DNA from: JBFXAM01 sp050184295
GTDB lineage: Bacteria; Planctomycetota; Phycisphaerae; UBA1845; Fen-1342
Reading direction: 5' to 3'
Assembly: GCA_050184295.1 (NCBI GenBank)
Contig: JBFXAM010000009.1
Span: 4,587 to 68,586 of the forward strand
DNA: 64,000 nt
The notes beneath the pieces are model-generated. The model saw only the letters and a list, made by a program, of their open reading frames with translations, was not told the origin of the DNA and did no database searches. A program made the translations under genes and the position numbers. Positions 35,306-44,666 of this stretch are shown one piece after another. Within the stretch, counting starts at the first letter, position 1, and every line of letters starts with the position of its first letter.

Positions 35306-36700
35306 TCAAACGGACCCACGACCCGACGGGCGCTGCGTCTCGTCCGGCGGCGGCACGCCTTCGCGCCCGCGCTCGTCCACCACGCGCGACAGCTTGCCGC
35401 CTTCGCTGCGCGGCAACGTGCCTGGCGGTACCAGCGTGACATCGACGTTCAGATTGAGCAGCCCGAAGATGCGTTGCTGCACGTCGCCTTCGATCCGCCG
35501 CAGGTCTTCGACGCCCGCTTCCGCGTGGCGCGAGAAAACGTCCGCGCCGGCGCGATCGTAGAGCGGGTCGGCGGCCTCGACTTCGATCGCCAGCGCGTCG
35601 AGCCGGCCGCGCCGCTGCACGCGGATGAGATGGTGGGCCGACACATCCGCCGCTCCGAGCAACGCTTCCTCGATCTGCGACGGATAGACGTTGACGCCGC
35701 GAATGATGAGCATGTCGTCGACGCGCCCGACGATCCGCGACATGCGGGCGTGGGTCCGCCCGCAGCGGCACGGCTCGTGCGTGACCGAAGCGAGGTCGCC
35801 GGTGCGGTAGCGCAGCAGCGGCATCGCTTCCTTGGTGAGGGTGGTGAACGTCAGCTCGCCGATCGTGCCGTCGGGAAGTGGCGCGTGCGTCTCGGGGTGC
35901 AGCACCTCGACGATGAAGTGATCCTCGAAGATGTGCGAGCCGGCCTTGGCTTCGACGCACTCGCCCGAGACGCCGGGACCGATCACCTCGCTGAGTCCGT
36001 AGATGTTGAGCGCGTCGACGCCGACGCGGCTTTCGATTTCGCGTCGCATCGGTTCGGTCCACGGCTCCGCGCCGAGCACGAAGGTGCGCAGCGCGAGCGC
36101 GCCGCGCTCGACTCCTTGCGTCGCGAGCGCGTCGGCCAGCGTGAGGGCGTATGAGGGTGTACAAGTCATCACGACCGCGCGGAAGTCGTGCAGCAAACGA
36201 ATCTGCCGCGCCGTGTTCCCGCCCGAGACCGGAATGACGGTCATGCCGAGCCGCTCGGCCCCGTAGTGCATGCCGAGCCCGCCGGTGAACAGTCCGTACC
36301 CGTACGCGTTCTGGAGCATCTGTCCAGGCTGCGCCCCGGCGGCGGCAAGGCAGCGGGCGCAGAGCTGCGCCCACGTGTCGATGTCGGCCCGCGTATAGCC
36401 CGCGACCGTCGGCCGGCCGGTCGTGCCCGACGACGCGTGAACGCGGATCACTTCGCCGATCGGCACCGCGAACATCCCAAAGGGGTATTCGTCGCGCAGG
36501 TCGCCCTTGACGGTTGTCGGCAGGCGCGGCAGGTCGCTGACGTCGCGGATGGATTCGGGCGGAATGTCCGCGGCATCGAGCGCGCGGCGATAGAACGGCA
36601 CACGGGCGTGGACGCGCTGCACGAGTGTCGCGAGGCGCTCGCTCTGAAGCCGATGACGGTCGGCGCGGGAAAGACATTCAAGGGACGGGTCCAAGATCAT
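35306..36700 (-). CDS. paaK: Phenylacetate-CoA ligase family protein
   Basis: ANL-superfamily adenylating enzyme (464 residues) that activates phenylacetate, or a related aryl acid, to its CoA thioester. Present are the ATP motif SSGTTGRPTVAGYT, AYGYGLFTGGLGMHYGAE, YGLSEVIGPGVS, YRTGDL and the hinge/C-terminal VGRVDDMLIIRGVNVYPSQIEE. Family members are 430-440 residues; this one has a short extra C-terminal tail. ATG 36700 is chosen by alignment; the open frame goes further but looks non-coding. It belongs with the aromatic-degradation genes elsewhere in the window, but no other paa genes are adjacent, and many bacterial PaaK-like ligases use other acids. Confidence 0.88.
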   Translation of the reverse strand: MILDPSLECLSRADRHRLQSERLATLVQRVHARVPFYRRALDAADIPPESIRDVSDLPRLPTTVKGDLRDEYPFGMFAVPIGEVIRVHASSGTTGRPTVAGYTRADIDTWAQLCARCLAAAGAQPGQMLQNAYGYGLFTGGLGMHYGAERLGMTVIPVSGGNTARQIRLLHDFRAVVMTCTPSYALTLADALATQGVERGALALRTFVLGAEPWTEPMRREIESRVGVDALNIYGLSEVIGPGVSGECVEAKAGSHIFEDHFIVEVLHPETHAPLPDGTIGELTFTTLTKEAMPLLRYRTGDLASVTHEPCRCGRTHARMSRIVGRVDDMLIIRGVNVYPSQIEEALLGAADVSAHHLIRVQRRGRLDALAIEVEAADPLYDRAGADVFSRHAEAGVEDLRRIEGDVQQRIFGLLNLNVDVTLVPPGTLPRSEGGKLSRVVDERGREGVPPPDETQRPSGRGSV

Positions 36701-36980
36701 GCCGGGTCCGCCGCGGGCGTCGCACGTCGCCCGGAGGCCGCCGAATGACGCCCATCCGCCCGCGGACATCGTATCGCAGGATCGGCACAACGCCGAATCG
36801 GCGGGCACGACCGCGGGCCGAATCGGGTGCATGCGGCGCGCGGCTGCCAATCGGAAGCGGGTCCGCCAGGGGCGCGGCCCGCAGGCTGGTCAGTCTCGCC
36901 GATTCGGGCGCGCCGCTCGGCGTGGCGGGGTCTGACCATCCCCGCTCGCGGCTCCCAGGCGGCGACCCGGTCGGAGGCTG

Positions 36981-37844
36981 CTACCGCGTTCCGACGGCGA
37001 TGAAGTGAAACGACTCGTCGCGGAGCTGGTTGTTGTTGATGTCGTACAGATAGATCACGACGGACGCGTTGGTCACGTCGCCGATCCGCGCAACCACGAA
37101 CGGACTGGTTGAGAGCGCGCCGTACGCCGTCGCGGTCACGGTGGGCAGACTGGTGAACGCCTGGTTGAAGCTGACGTTGTAGATGCCGACCTGAATGTGG
37201 GTCATGCCCCAGCCCGTGCCGGCGAGCGCGAGGCCGCTCGACGCGACGGTGCCGCGCACGATCCGCAGGTTCTCCGTGCTGGCGGCGACGTTGTACTGGC
37301 CCGCCGAGCCGACCCGGATGTTCCCGTGCACATCCAGCTTCGCATTCGGCGTCGTCGTTCCGATGCCGACGTTGCCGTCGGCGTCCACGATGACCGCGTC
37401 CGCCGGCGAGCCGTCGGACGCCGACAGCGCCGAAGCGGTGGCGGCATAGGTCGCGACGGGGGCGGCGGTGATCCGCTGTCGCGGCGTGAGCGGGGAAAAC
37501 CCGCTGGCATTGCCGCAGTCAAGCCCGGTGTCGGCGCGGACCTGGATTTCGAGGTAGCGCGGCGCGCTGGTCGAGAACTGGGCTCCGAAATCGATCGTCG
37601 TCGTGAAGAGCCCGCCTTGCACCACCACGTTGTCGCTGCACTGCGTCGTGCCGACTTGCATGCCGCCGCCCGCGGCATCGAAAAGCAGAAAGCGGAAGTC
37701 ATGCAGCCCGCTCGCGGCCTGGCCACCGTTCGTCAACTGGCCCTGGTAGCTGACGGCGGTGTTCTGCGCCGCGCCGGGAGCGACCAGCGCGCCCAGCGCG
37801 ACGGCGCCGAGCAGTAGTTCGGTGAACAGGTTGCGCGCACGCAT
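36981..37844 (-). CDS. Secreted YQGQL-domain protein with lectin-like C-terminus
   Basis: A 287-residue exported protein. ATG 37844 has GGAGA six bases upstream and a signal peptide ending APGAAQ. The N-terminal 130 residues form the domain seen in two paralogues at 52.5-55.2 kb: YQGQLTNGG, FRFLLFDA, GLFTTTIDFG, YLEIQVR, LTPRQRITAAP. Then comes the bridge VGIGTTTPNAKLDVHG, common in tail-fibre-like proteins. The C-terminus differs from the paralogues: VSFNQAFTSLPTVTATAY and ASVVIYLYDINN resemble H-type lectin or C1q-like folds. Probably a surface or matrix protein. Confidence 0.75.
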   Translation of the reverse strand: MRARNLFTELLLGAVALGALVAPGAAQNTAVSYQGQLTNGGQAASGLHDFRFLLFDAAGGGMQVGTTQCSDNVVVQGGLFTTTIDFGAQFSTSAPRYLEIQVRADTGLDCGNASGFSPLTPRQRITAAPVATYAATASALSASDGSPADAVIVDADGNVGIGTTTPNAKLDVHGNIRVGSAGQYNVAASTENLRIVRGTVASSGLALAGTGWGMTHIQVGIYNVSFNQAFTSLPTVTATAYGALSTSPFVVARIGDVTNASVVIYLYDINNNQLRDESFHFIAVGTR

Positions 37845-38222
37845 GGCGTGTCTCCAATCGGATCTCAACTCGCAGATGGAGGGCGCCCCTCGACGCCCCG
37901 GCGACGAACGTATTCTGGGGATTGTAACGAATCGGGGACCGTCGGGTCGAGAATTATCCGACCGGCATCCGGTGCGGGCCTCCGCGGCACGCCGACTCGC
38001 GTGAGATTACCATGCAGCGGCGGTTCCGAACCTGTCCGGGACCGCCGGGTCGCGTAAGCTACGGCTGGTGCGGCTGGCGCGGCGCGTCGCAGTCCGCTCC
38101 GCCGAGCCGCGTTTGGCCTCCTCGCGGGCCGCAACCGACCCATCGAACGGCGGCTACGCGGTGTCGCGAGCCTGTGTGGCCGCGCGTCCGGTGCGTCCAG
38201 TCCCACTCCGGGAGCAACGCAC
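37845..38222. other. Divergent gap with a minus-strand promoter
   Basis: 378 bases between the YQGQL gene (minus) and a TPR gene (plus). A TACAAT -10 on the minus strand lies at 37921-37926; nothing further is supported. Confidence 0.4.
37921..37926 (-). promoter_or_regulatory. Candidate -10 (TACAAT) for the YQGQL gene
   Basis: Five of six matches to TATAAT, about 77 bases before the start codon, in a local AT-rich patch. No -35 is evident. Confidence 0.35.
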
Positions 38223-38897
38223 ATGTCAAACAGTCCGCGGGCCCTTGCAGAATCGGCAGCAAGTGTCGCGACCGCATCGATGTCGAGCGGCAAACCGCCT
38301 GAGCCGGCGGCGCTCGCGCAGGCGCGTGCCGCGCTCGCCGCCGCCCTGGCCGCGGCTCCGACCGATCTTGTCGTGCTGTTTCTCGCGTATCAGTTCCACT
38401 TCCGCATCGGCGAATTCGACGCGGCCGAGCTGCTCGCGCAGCGGCGATTGGAGTTGGCGGCCGCTGAATCCGCGGATGCGGCCCGCGCGCTCGGCAACCT
38501 CGGGCTGATCTCGCAGATGCGCGGTGACCTGGACTGCGCCGAGCAACGGATGAGCTGCGCGGTCGACATCGATCGCCGCATCGGGGATCGAGAGGGGCTG
38601 GCGCGCGACCTCGGCAACCTCGCGCTCGTGCCGGAGGCGCGCGGCGACCTGGCGCGGGCCGAGGCGCTCACGCACGAGGCGCTCGAGATCGCTCGTTCGA
38701 TTCCCGGACCGCGCGGGGAGGAGCTGGTCGCCGGAAGTATCTCGAACCTGGGCGACTTTGCGAGAGCCCGCGGACAGATCGAGATGGCACGGGAGCTTTG
38801 GGTCCAGGCCGTGACGATCTTCGAACGGCTTGGCGTAACGAAATGGAAGGCCAGCTTTGAAAAGCGCTTCGCCGACCTGGATCGCGCGCGCTCATGA
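38223..38897 (+). CDS. Cytoplasmic TPR-repeat protein
   Basis: A 224-residue soluble protein made almost wholly of tetratricopeptide-type helix pairs: LLAQRRLELAAAESADAARALGN, MRGDLDCAEQRMSCAVDIDRR, ARGDLARAEALTHEALEIARS, ARGQIEMARELWVQAVTIFERLG. The repeated LGNLGLI / LGNLALV segments with 40-residue spacing are the Rapsyn/kinesin-light-chain subtype. No signal peptide. ATG 38223 has GGGAG upstream. Probably a scaffold; partner unknown. Confidence 0.75.
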   Translation: MSNSPRALAESAASVATASMSSGKPPEPAALAQARAALAAALAAAPTDLVVLFLAYQFHFRIGEFDAAELLAQRRLELAAAESADAARALGNLGLISQMRGDLDCAEQRMSCAVDIDRRIGDREGLARDLGNLALVPEARGDLARAEALTHEALEIARSIPGPRGEELVAGSISNLGDFARARGQIEMARELWVQAVTIFERLGVTKWKASFEKRFADLDRARS

Positions 38898-39033
38898 CGG
38901 CCGCTCCGCGACGGTCCGCGCGAATGACCTGCGCCCGAGCGGCTGGTACGCCGGCGCGGCGTTTCCCGGGGCCGGGCGGTCGAGCGCGGACGGCAGCGGC
39001 AGCCCGCGGCGCGGACTCAAAGGTCCCGCTCGC

Positions 39034-40497
39034 ATGAGGAAGGCTCCGCACACGCTCGCGTTGACGGTTTCGCGCGGCCCGGTGCGCGTGTCCCGCGCGC
39101 TCGCGGCCGCGCGACGGCGCGCTCGACCGGTGTGGCGCGCGCCGTTCGCGCCGGGCCGGTGCGCCGCGTTCGTCGTGTGGAGCGCATTCGCCGCGACCGG
39201 CTGCGCACCGCTCGTCGCGCCGGGCAGCGGCGACCTCTCGGTGGCGTCGTCTCATAGCCCGCCGGCGCCGGTCATCGAACGCGCCGCGGCCGCCGACGGC
39301 GCCCGCCTCGCACTCCAGCGCCACGCCGCCAGCGGCGAGCCGGTGTTGCTCATTCACGGGCTGGCGTTCAACGCGAGTTCGTGGGACTTGCCGGCGCGGC
39401 AGGGACCGGATTACTCGTATCTCAGCCTCGCCTCGTTGCTGCGCGACGCGGGCTATGACGTGTGGCTCGTGAACCTGCGCGGCCACGGCAACGGCGACGA
39501 CCGCAGCCGCCCGCCGCCGGGGCAGATGGACTGGACCGTCGACCACTTCGCGCTGTACGACGTTCCCGCGGCGGTGGAGCACGTCGTCGCCGCGACCGGT
39601 CGGCGGCCGTTTGTCATCGCGAGCAGCCTTGGTGCGATGGCGCTGGCGGCGTGGCTGGAGGGAGCGACGCGGGTCGGCGACGGCGCATCCGCCGCGCCGC
39701 GTGTCGCCGGCGCGCCGGCCGCGAGCGCGTCCACGATGATCCGGATTGTGGCCGACGCGGCGCTCGCCGCCGAGCGCCAGGCGCTGCTGAGCGGCGCGGT
39801 GTGGGTCGCATTCCCGGCGGCGCTTCGCTGGCCCGAGTCGCCGATCGACGAAGCCGGTCGCGTCGTCTGGGCCGAGCTGTTCGCCGGGCTGCTCGCGGGG
39901 CCCGACGATGCGAACGTACTGTTCGAGTCCGCCGCCTACTCGCCGGGGTTGCAGGGCGCGCTCGAGGTCTACGGATCGCTGCCGTTGCGGCTTCTGCGGC
40001 CAAGCGACGCGACCGAGGCGTGGAAGGCGCAGCTTCCGGCGCCGATCGCGGCGTTGATGGAGACGATCAGCAAGCGGCTTTTCGCGCGCGGGGTCGGCGC
40101 GGTGAGCATCTTCAACGGCGACAGCCCGAGCCGACTCGACGTCGTTCACGCCAACCGGCGGCTCGTGCTCGAGGATGTCGAAGCGGGCGTGCTGCGGCAG
40201 ATCGCCCGATCGATTCGCGCGCGGGCGTTTGTCAGCGAGCTGGGTTCGCCCGCGTGCGTTTATTCGGATCACTACGCGAACATCGCGTTGCCGTCGCTGG
40301 TGATCCTCGGCGACGCCGATCGCAACGCGCATGCCGCCGTGGCGCGCGCGGCATTCTTCGACATGATCGCGTCGACGGACAAGTCGATCCGCGTGTTCGA
40401 GGGCATTGCACACGCGGAGTTCGAGATGTCGCCGATCGCGACGGAGCGCGTGTATCCTGCGATTCTCCGTTGGCTGGCGGAGCGGGCCGGGCGGTGA
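39034..40497 (+). CDS. Exported alpha/beta hydrolase, lipase-like
   Basis: A 487-residue alpha/beta-hydrolase. Oxyanion region LLIHGLAFNASSWDLP, then WLVNLRGHGNGDDRS, and the nucleophile elbow IASSLGAMA (Ser198), where the usual Gly-x-Ser-x-Gly begins with Ala. The acid is likely the Asp in ILGDADRNAH and the histidine that in GIAHAEFEM, completing the triad. Before this lies a hydrophobic segment and lipobox (AATGC, Cys57), suggesting a lipoprotein, but 40 mostly basic residues precede it if ATG 39034 is right; a downstream GTG start would give a normal signal peptide. Similar to gastric-lipase-like or polyhydroxyalkanoate-type hydrolases in outline; substrate unknown. Confidence 0.75.
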   Translation: MRKAPHTLALTVSRGPVRVSRALAAARRRARPVWRAPFAPGRCAAFVVWSAFAATGCAPLVAPGSGDLSVASSHSPPAPVIERAAAADGARLALQRHAASGEPVLLIHGLAFNASSWDLPARQGPDYSYLSLASLLRDAGYDVWLVNLRGHGNGDDRSRPPPGQMDWTVDHFALYDVPAAVEHVVAATGRRPFVIASSLGAMALAAWLEGATRVGDGASAAPRVAGAPAASASTMIRIVADAALAAERQALLSGAVWVAFPAALRWPESPIDEAGRVVWAELFAGLLAGPDDANVLFESAAYSPGLQGALEVYGSLPLRLLRPSDATEAWKAQLPAPIAALMETISKRLFARGVGAVSIFNGDSPSRLDVVHANRRLVLEDVEAGVLRQIARSIRARAFVSELGSPACVYSDHYANIALPSLVILGDADRNAHAAVARAAFFDMIASTDKSIRVFEGIAHAEFEMSPIATERVYPAILRWLAERAGR

Positions 40498-40729
40498 GCG
40501 GCGCGGCGGCTCGGTGGTTCGTCGGACCCAGGAGCGACGCGCGCAAGTCAGCCGACGCGCTTGCGTCCGTGACTTCACGCACTTGCCGGCGCGGCAGCGC
40601 GCCCGCGAAAGCGCCCGTGTCCGCGCCGGTCTGCGCGGATCACGGCGCAGCGAGCGTGCGGCGCGACCCCGCGCTGCGGGATGCTCCGGCCCGGTGCCCG
40701 CGGAGACGACTGCCATCCTGGAGCAACGA

Positions 40730-41173
40730 ATGGACCCCTTCCTGCGTGCCGCCATCGACGAAGCCCGCGCGGGTCTCGCCGCGGGTGGCATTCCCATCGG
40801 CGCGGTGCTCGTCATCGACGACCGCATCATTGGCCGCGGGCACAACCGCCGGGTGCAGCGCGGCTCGGCGATCCTGCACGGGGAAATGGATGCGCTCGAG
40901 AACGCCGGACGCCTGCCCGCCCGCGACTATCGGCGTGCGACGCTCTACACGACGCTCTCTCCCTGCGACATGTGCTCGGGCGCGATTTTGCTCTACAAGA
41001 TCCCGCGCGTCGTGATCGCCGAAAATCGCACGTTCATGGGCGCCGAAGACCTGCTCCGCAGCCGCGGCGTCGAGCTCGTTCGCGATCGCGACGCCGAAGC
41101 GGAGTGTTACCAGCTCATGCAGGAATTCATCCGCCGCTCGCCGCAGCTCTGGAGCGAGGACATCGGCGAGTGA
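40730..41173 (+). CDS. Cytosine deaminase of the yeast Fcy1 type
   Basis: A 147-residue zinc deaminase of the CMP/dCMP-deaminase fold. Zinc ligands are His50, Cys79 and Cys82 in LHGEMDALE and TLSPCDMCSGAI, with Glu52 as proton shuttle. Many stretches recall yeast cytosine deaminase rather than bacterial CodA, which is an unrelated amidohydrolase: GGIPIGAVL, RGHNRRVQRGSAILHGE, IPRVVIAEN and the C-terminal PQLWSEDIGE, which closely parallels the yeast end. The expected reaction is cytosine to uracil for pyrimidine salvage, although guanine- or nucleoside-deaminase activity cannot be excluded. GGAG lies before ATG 40730. High confidence in fold, moderate in substrate. Confidence 0.85.
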   Translation: MDPFLRAAIDEARAGLAAGGIPIGAVLVIDDRIIGRGHNRRVQRGSAILHGEMDALENAGRLPARDYRRATLYTTLSPCDMCSGAILLYKIPRVVIAENRTFMGAEDLLRSRGVELVRDRDAEAECYQLMQEFIRRSPQLWSEDIGE

Positions 41174-41227
41174 GCCGCGCCGACGCGCTGCGACCCTGGC
41201 GCGGAACGCCGCTCCCGCAGCCTCCGA

Positions 41228-41246
41228 AGCGCCCGTGCGGGCGTTT
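41228..41246 (+). terminator. Hairpin after cytosine deaminase gene
   Basis: CGCCCG-TG-CGGGCG followed by TTT, 55 bases past the deaminase stop, in a 217-base convergent gap. Confidence 0.45.
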
Positions 41247-41390
41247 CGTATCGATCACGGGCCCGGCCGCGACGTCCACGCGGCGATTGACAGCCCGGTC
41301 CATTCAGTACGGCGTCGCCGAGCCGGAACGACGCGCGGCTGCCGCGGATCGATCGGCCACACCGCGCCCGCCGGGTCACGGATAGACAGC

Positions 41391-44300
41391 TCACTCGTGC
41401 GCGTATCGCGATGAGCGCTGCGGGCCGGCATCCCACACCTTTACGGTGTCGTCCACGCTGCCCGTGACGATCCGCTCGCCGTCGTGGGTCACCGCCACGG
41501 CATCCACGCTCCGCGTGTGCCCGCTCAGCGCGATCGCCTGGCGCCCGCTCTCCACATCCCACAGATACACCACGTCGCCGGCGCCGACGCTGACCAGCCG
41601 GTTGCCCTGCGGTAGAAACGCGACGTCCAGAACGCTGCCGTGGTGGCCCAGCAGCACGCGCGGCGGGTCATCGCGGCTGAGATCCCAGATTCGCACGGTG
41701 CGGTCGAGCCCGCCGGAGGCCAGTCGCCGCCCGTCGCGCGAGAGGTCGAGCGTAAACACGCGACCTTCATGGCCGCGGAGCGTCCGTACTTCCCGGCCGG
41801 TGCGTGCGTCCCAGATGCTGATGGCGCCGGTCGCGCTGCACGTCGCAAACCACGAGAGGTCCGGCGCGAAGACGATGTCGTACGTCGTCTCCTCGTGCGC
41901 CACAAAACTGCGCCGCAACCGGCCCGTCACGGCATCGTAGATCTCGACGTCGCCGGTCTCGCGCGAAATCGCAACGCGCGTGCCGTCGGGCGAGACCGCG
42001 AGTCCGCGCACCCGCGCACCATCGGCCGAGAATGTGCGGAGCGGCGCACCGGTGTGCACTTCCCACAGATGAACCGCGCCGTCGTATCCCCCCGTCACCA
42101 GCGCCCGGTCACTCGCGGCGAACTCGACCACCGTGGCGTGCTCCGGATGCGCCTGAAACAGCAGCAACAGCTCGCCGTGCCGCGCCGACCAGACGCGCAC
42201 CTCGCCGTTGCGGCCGGCCGCCGCGATGCGCTCGCCGTCGGCAGAAAGCGCCACGCGACTTACACCACCGCGGCCCGCAGCCAGCGTGCGCGGCTCCTCG
42301 CGCGGCTCCGCGTCCCAGAGCTTCACTACGCCGTCCACATCGCTGCTGGCGAGGGTCGCGCCATCGGCCGAGAAGGCGACGCCGATGATCTGCGCGCGAT
42401 GCCCGAGTCGCGTGCCGCGTTCGACGCCGGTCACCAGATCCCACTCGCGCAGGTCGAGCGCCACGCCGCAGACAAAGCGCCGCCCGTTCGGGGCGACCGC
42501 GACGTGGCCGGGGCGGCTGGGCGGACAATCGACCCGGTGGGTGCAGGCTCCGCACTCCGTATCCCAGATTCGAATGGACGCGTCGATGGAGCGCGAAATC
42601 AGCCGCGTTCCGTCGGGTGCGAGCGTCATCGCCTCGACGCGGTCGGTGTGCCCGGGCCACACGGCCACGCGCCGCGCCGTGCGTGCATCCCAGACCTCCA
42701 CGTCTCCGCGGTCGTTGCCGACGGCCAGACGGGTTCCGTCGAGGAATGCGAGCGCGGACGCGCCCCCGTCCGTGCGAATCCGCTGCACCGGCTCGCCCGG
42801 GTCGGCGACGTCGTATACCTGCACGATCGGCTCGTTGGTCGTGGAAGCGATGGTCTCGCCGGTCGGCGACCACGCCACCAGGGTCGCCCAGGCATTTCCG
42901 CGATGCGCCGGCAGGCGCAGCGGCTCGCCCGGCGCGGCCAGATCCCAGACCTGAATGAAGGGAAAGCGCGTGGCCACGGCAATTCGGCTGTCGCGCGGCG
43001 AAAAGGCGACCGTGTGCGCCATCGAGCCCGTGGCCAGCGTCAGGCGCGCCGTTTCGCGTTCCAGATCCCAGATTCGCACGACCCGGTCATATCCGAAGGA
43101 CACCAGTTCGCCGGTGTGCGGCGAGAATGCCACGGCCGCAGTCGCGTCGTGCGCGCGGATCGTTTGGCGGCTCGTGTCGCACTGGCTGACGAGATAGAAC
43201 CACTCCCAGGCACGCAGGTCCGTTGGACAGGACGAAAGCAGCTGATCCGCCTGCCGCGTATTGCCGTCGCGCAGCGCGATCTGCGCCACGGCGATCGTGC
43301 TCAGGTAGTTGCTGCGCCGCAGCGCTTCGGCCCGCAGGTCCGCGGCGGCCCGGGCGGTCTCCGCCCGTCGATACAGCAAACCCAGCGCGACGGTGGCCAC
43401 GCTCGTCAGCACCAGGAAGCCCAGCAGCGCCCCGGCGGCGAAGCGATGCCGCGCGATCGTCATGCGCAGCACGTACAGCCCGCTCGCCCGCCGCGCCTCG
43501 ATCGGTTCGCTGTTCAGATATAGCGCCAGGTCCTTGCGCAGCTCGGCCGCGGACTGATAGCGCCGCGCGCGGTCTTTTTCGAGCGCCTTCAGGACGATCG
43601 TCTCGAGGTCGCCGCGCAGCGTGCGCGAGATGCTCGACAAACGCGGCGGCGGATCCTCGCAGATTCGGCGGGCCAGTTCGAGCGGCGTCGAGCCCGAGTG
43701 CGGCAGCCGGCCGCAGAGCAACTCGAAGAGCAGCACACCGAGCGAATAAACGTCGCTGCGTACGTCGATGTCGCCCGTGTCGCCGCTCAGTTGCTCGGGG
43801 CTCATGTACGGAACCGTGCCGATGATCTGTCCCGTGAGCGTTTGGGTGGTACGCGGCTCACCCAGGTCGCTGACCCGCGCGACGCCGAAGTCGAGCACCT
43901 TCACCTGGGCCGTGGCGGCACGGACCTTGCGGCGAAACGACGACGACTCCGCGATTGAATCCGCACCGTGCGCGGCGGCGTCCCGGGCGTCGTTCGCCTC
44001 GTCGCTGACCAGGATGTTCCCGGGCTTCAGATCGCGATGGATCACGCCGCGCTGGTGCGCATGCTGCACCGCGTCGCACACCTGGATCATCAGCGCGAGC
44101 CGTGCGCTGAGCGAGAGCCGCGCCTGCTCGGCGAAACTCTGCAGCGGTTCGCCGTCGATGTATTCCATGACCAGGTACGGCCGGCGCAGCGGCACGCCCC
44201 AGTGCAGTTCCTCGATAGAGCCCGCCTCGTAGATTCGCGCGATGCCGGGGTGTTGCAGCCGCGCGAGCAACTGCGCCTCGAGCTCGAAGCGGCGAATGGC

Positions 44301-44666
44301 CTGTCCCGAAGCCGCGCCCGGGCGCAGCAGCTTGATCGCGACGCGGCGCCGCGGATTCTCCTGCTCCGCCTCGTAAACGATGCCCATGCCGCCCGCGCCG
44401 ATCAGGCGCAGAACGCGGTAGCTGCCGATGCGCGTGGGTGTCGGCGCCGAGCCGTCGAGCGCTGCCTCGATCGCCTGCGGGCTGAGCAGGGGTGCATCCA
44501 GCGGGCTGTGTTGTTTGCCGTCCGCATGCAGGAGCGCGTCGAGCTGCGCCCGCAGGGTCGAGTCTTCGCCGCAGCTCCGCTCGACAAATCGACGCCGCTG
44601 GTCCGCGGGCAACTGGCAGGCTTCCTGGAACAGCGCCTCGAGCTTTTCCAGTTGCTGCGGGCTCAC
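41391..44666 (-). CDS. Membrane Ser/Thr protein kinase with 14 WD40 repeats
   Basis: A 1091-residue eukaryotic-like kinase. Residues 80-370 are the kinase: GAGGMGIVYEAE loop, Lys112 in VAIKLL, HRDLKPGNIL (catalytic Asp212), DFGVARV and GTVPYMSPEQL. About 405-430 is one transmembrane helix (FAAGALLGFLVLTSVATVALGLLY). Residues 490-1085 hold 14 WD40 repeats, most ending WD, enough for two seven-bladed propellers on the far side of the membrane. The first 75 residues form the helical leader often found in sigma-paired kinases. GTG 44666 overlaps the sigma-factor stop (GTGA), so the two are coupled. This pairing is common in Planctomycetota. It probably senses an envelope or protein signal and phosphorylates unknown targets. 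Confidence 0.92.
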   Translation of the reverse strand: MSPQQLEKLEALFQEACQLPADQRRRFVERSCGEDSTLRAQLDALLHADGKQHSPLDAPLLSPQAIEAALDGSAPTPTRIGSYRVLRLIGAGGMGIVYEAEQENPRRRVAIKLLRPGAASGQAIRRFELEAQLLARLQHPGIARIYEAGSIEELHWGVPLRRPYLVMEYIDGEPLQSFAEQARLSLSARLALMIQVCDAVQHAHQRGVIHRDLKPGNILVSDEANDARDAAAHGADSIAESSSFRRKVRAATAQVKVLDFGVARVSDLGEPRTTQTLTGQIIGTVPYMSPEQLSGDTGDIDVRSDVYSLGVLLFELLCGRLPHSGSTPLELARRICEDPPPRLSSISRTLRGDLETIVLKALEKDRARRYQSAAELRKDLALYLNSEPIEARRASGLYVLRMTIARHRFAAGALLGFLVLTSVATVALGLLYRRAETARAAADLRAEALRRSNYLSTIAVAQIALRDGNTRQADQLLSSCPTDLRAWEWFYLVSQCDTSRQTIRAHDATAAVAFSPHTGELVSFGYDRVVRIWDLERETARLTLATGSMAHTVAFSPRDSRIAVATRFPFIQVWDLAAPGEPLRLPAHRGNAWATLVAWSPTGETIASTTNEPIVQVYDVADPGEPVQRIRTDGGASALAFLDGTRLAVGNDRGDVEVWDARTARRVAVWPGHTDRVEAMTLAPDGTRLISRSIDASIRIWDTECGACTHRVDCPPSRPGHVAVAPNGRRFVCGVALDLREWDLVTGVERGTRLGHRAQIIGVAFSADGATLASSDVDGVVKLWDAEPREEPRTLAAGRGGVSRVALSADGERIAAAGRNGEVRVWSARHGELLLLFQAHPEHATVVEFAASDRALVTGGYDGAVHLWEVHTGAPLRTFSADGARVRGLAVSPDGTRVAISRETGDVEIYDAVTGRLRRSFVAHEETTYDIVFAPDLSWFATCSATGAISIWDARTGREVRTLRGHEGRVFTLDLSRDGRRLASGGLDRTVRIWDLSRDDPPRVLLGHHGSVLDVAFLPQGNRLVSVGAGDVVYLWDVESGRQAIALSGHTRSVDAVAVTHDGERIVTGSVDDTVKVWDAGPQRSSRYAHE

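Noticed and set aside
38785..38805. TGGCACG in coding sequence as a second sigma-54 site
   Set aside because: The -12 half (TTGC) is not at the required spacing, and it lies within a TPR gene.
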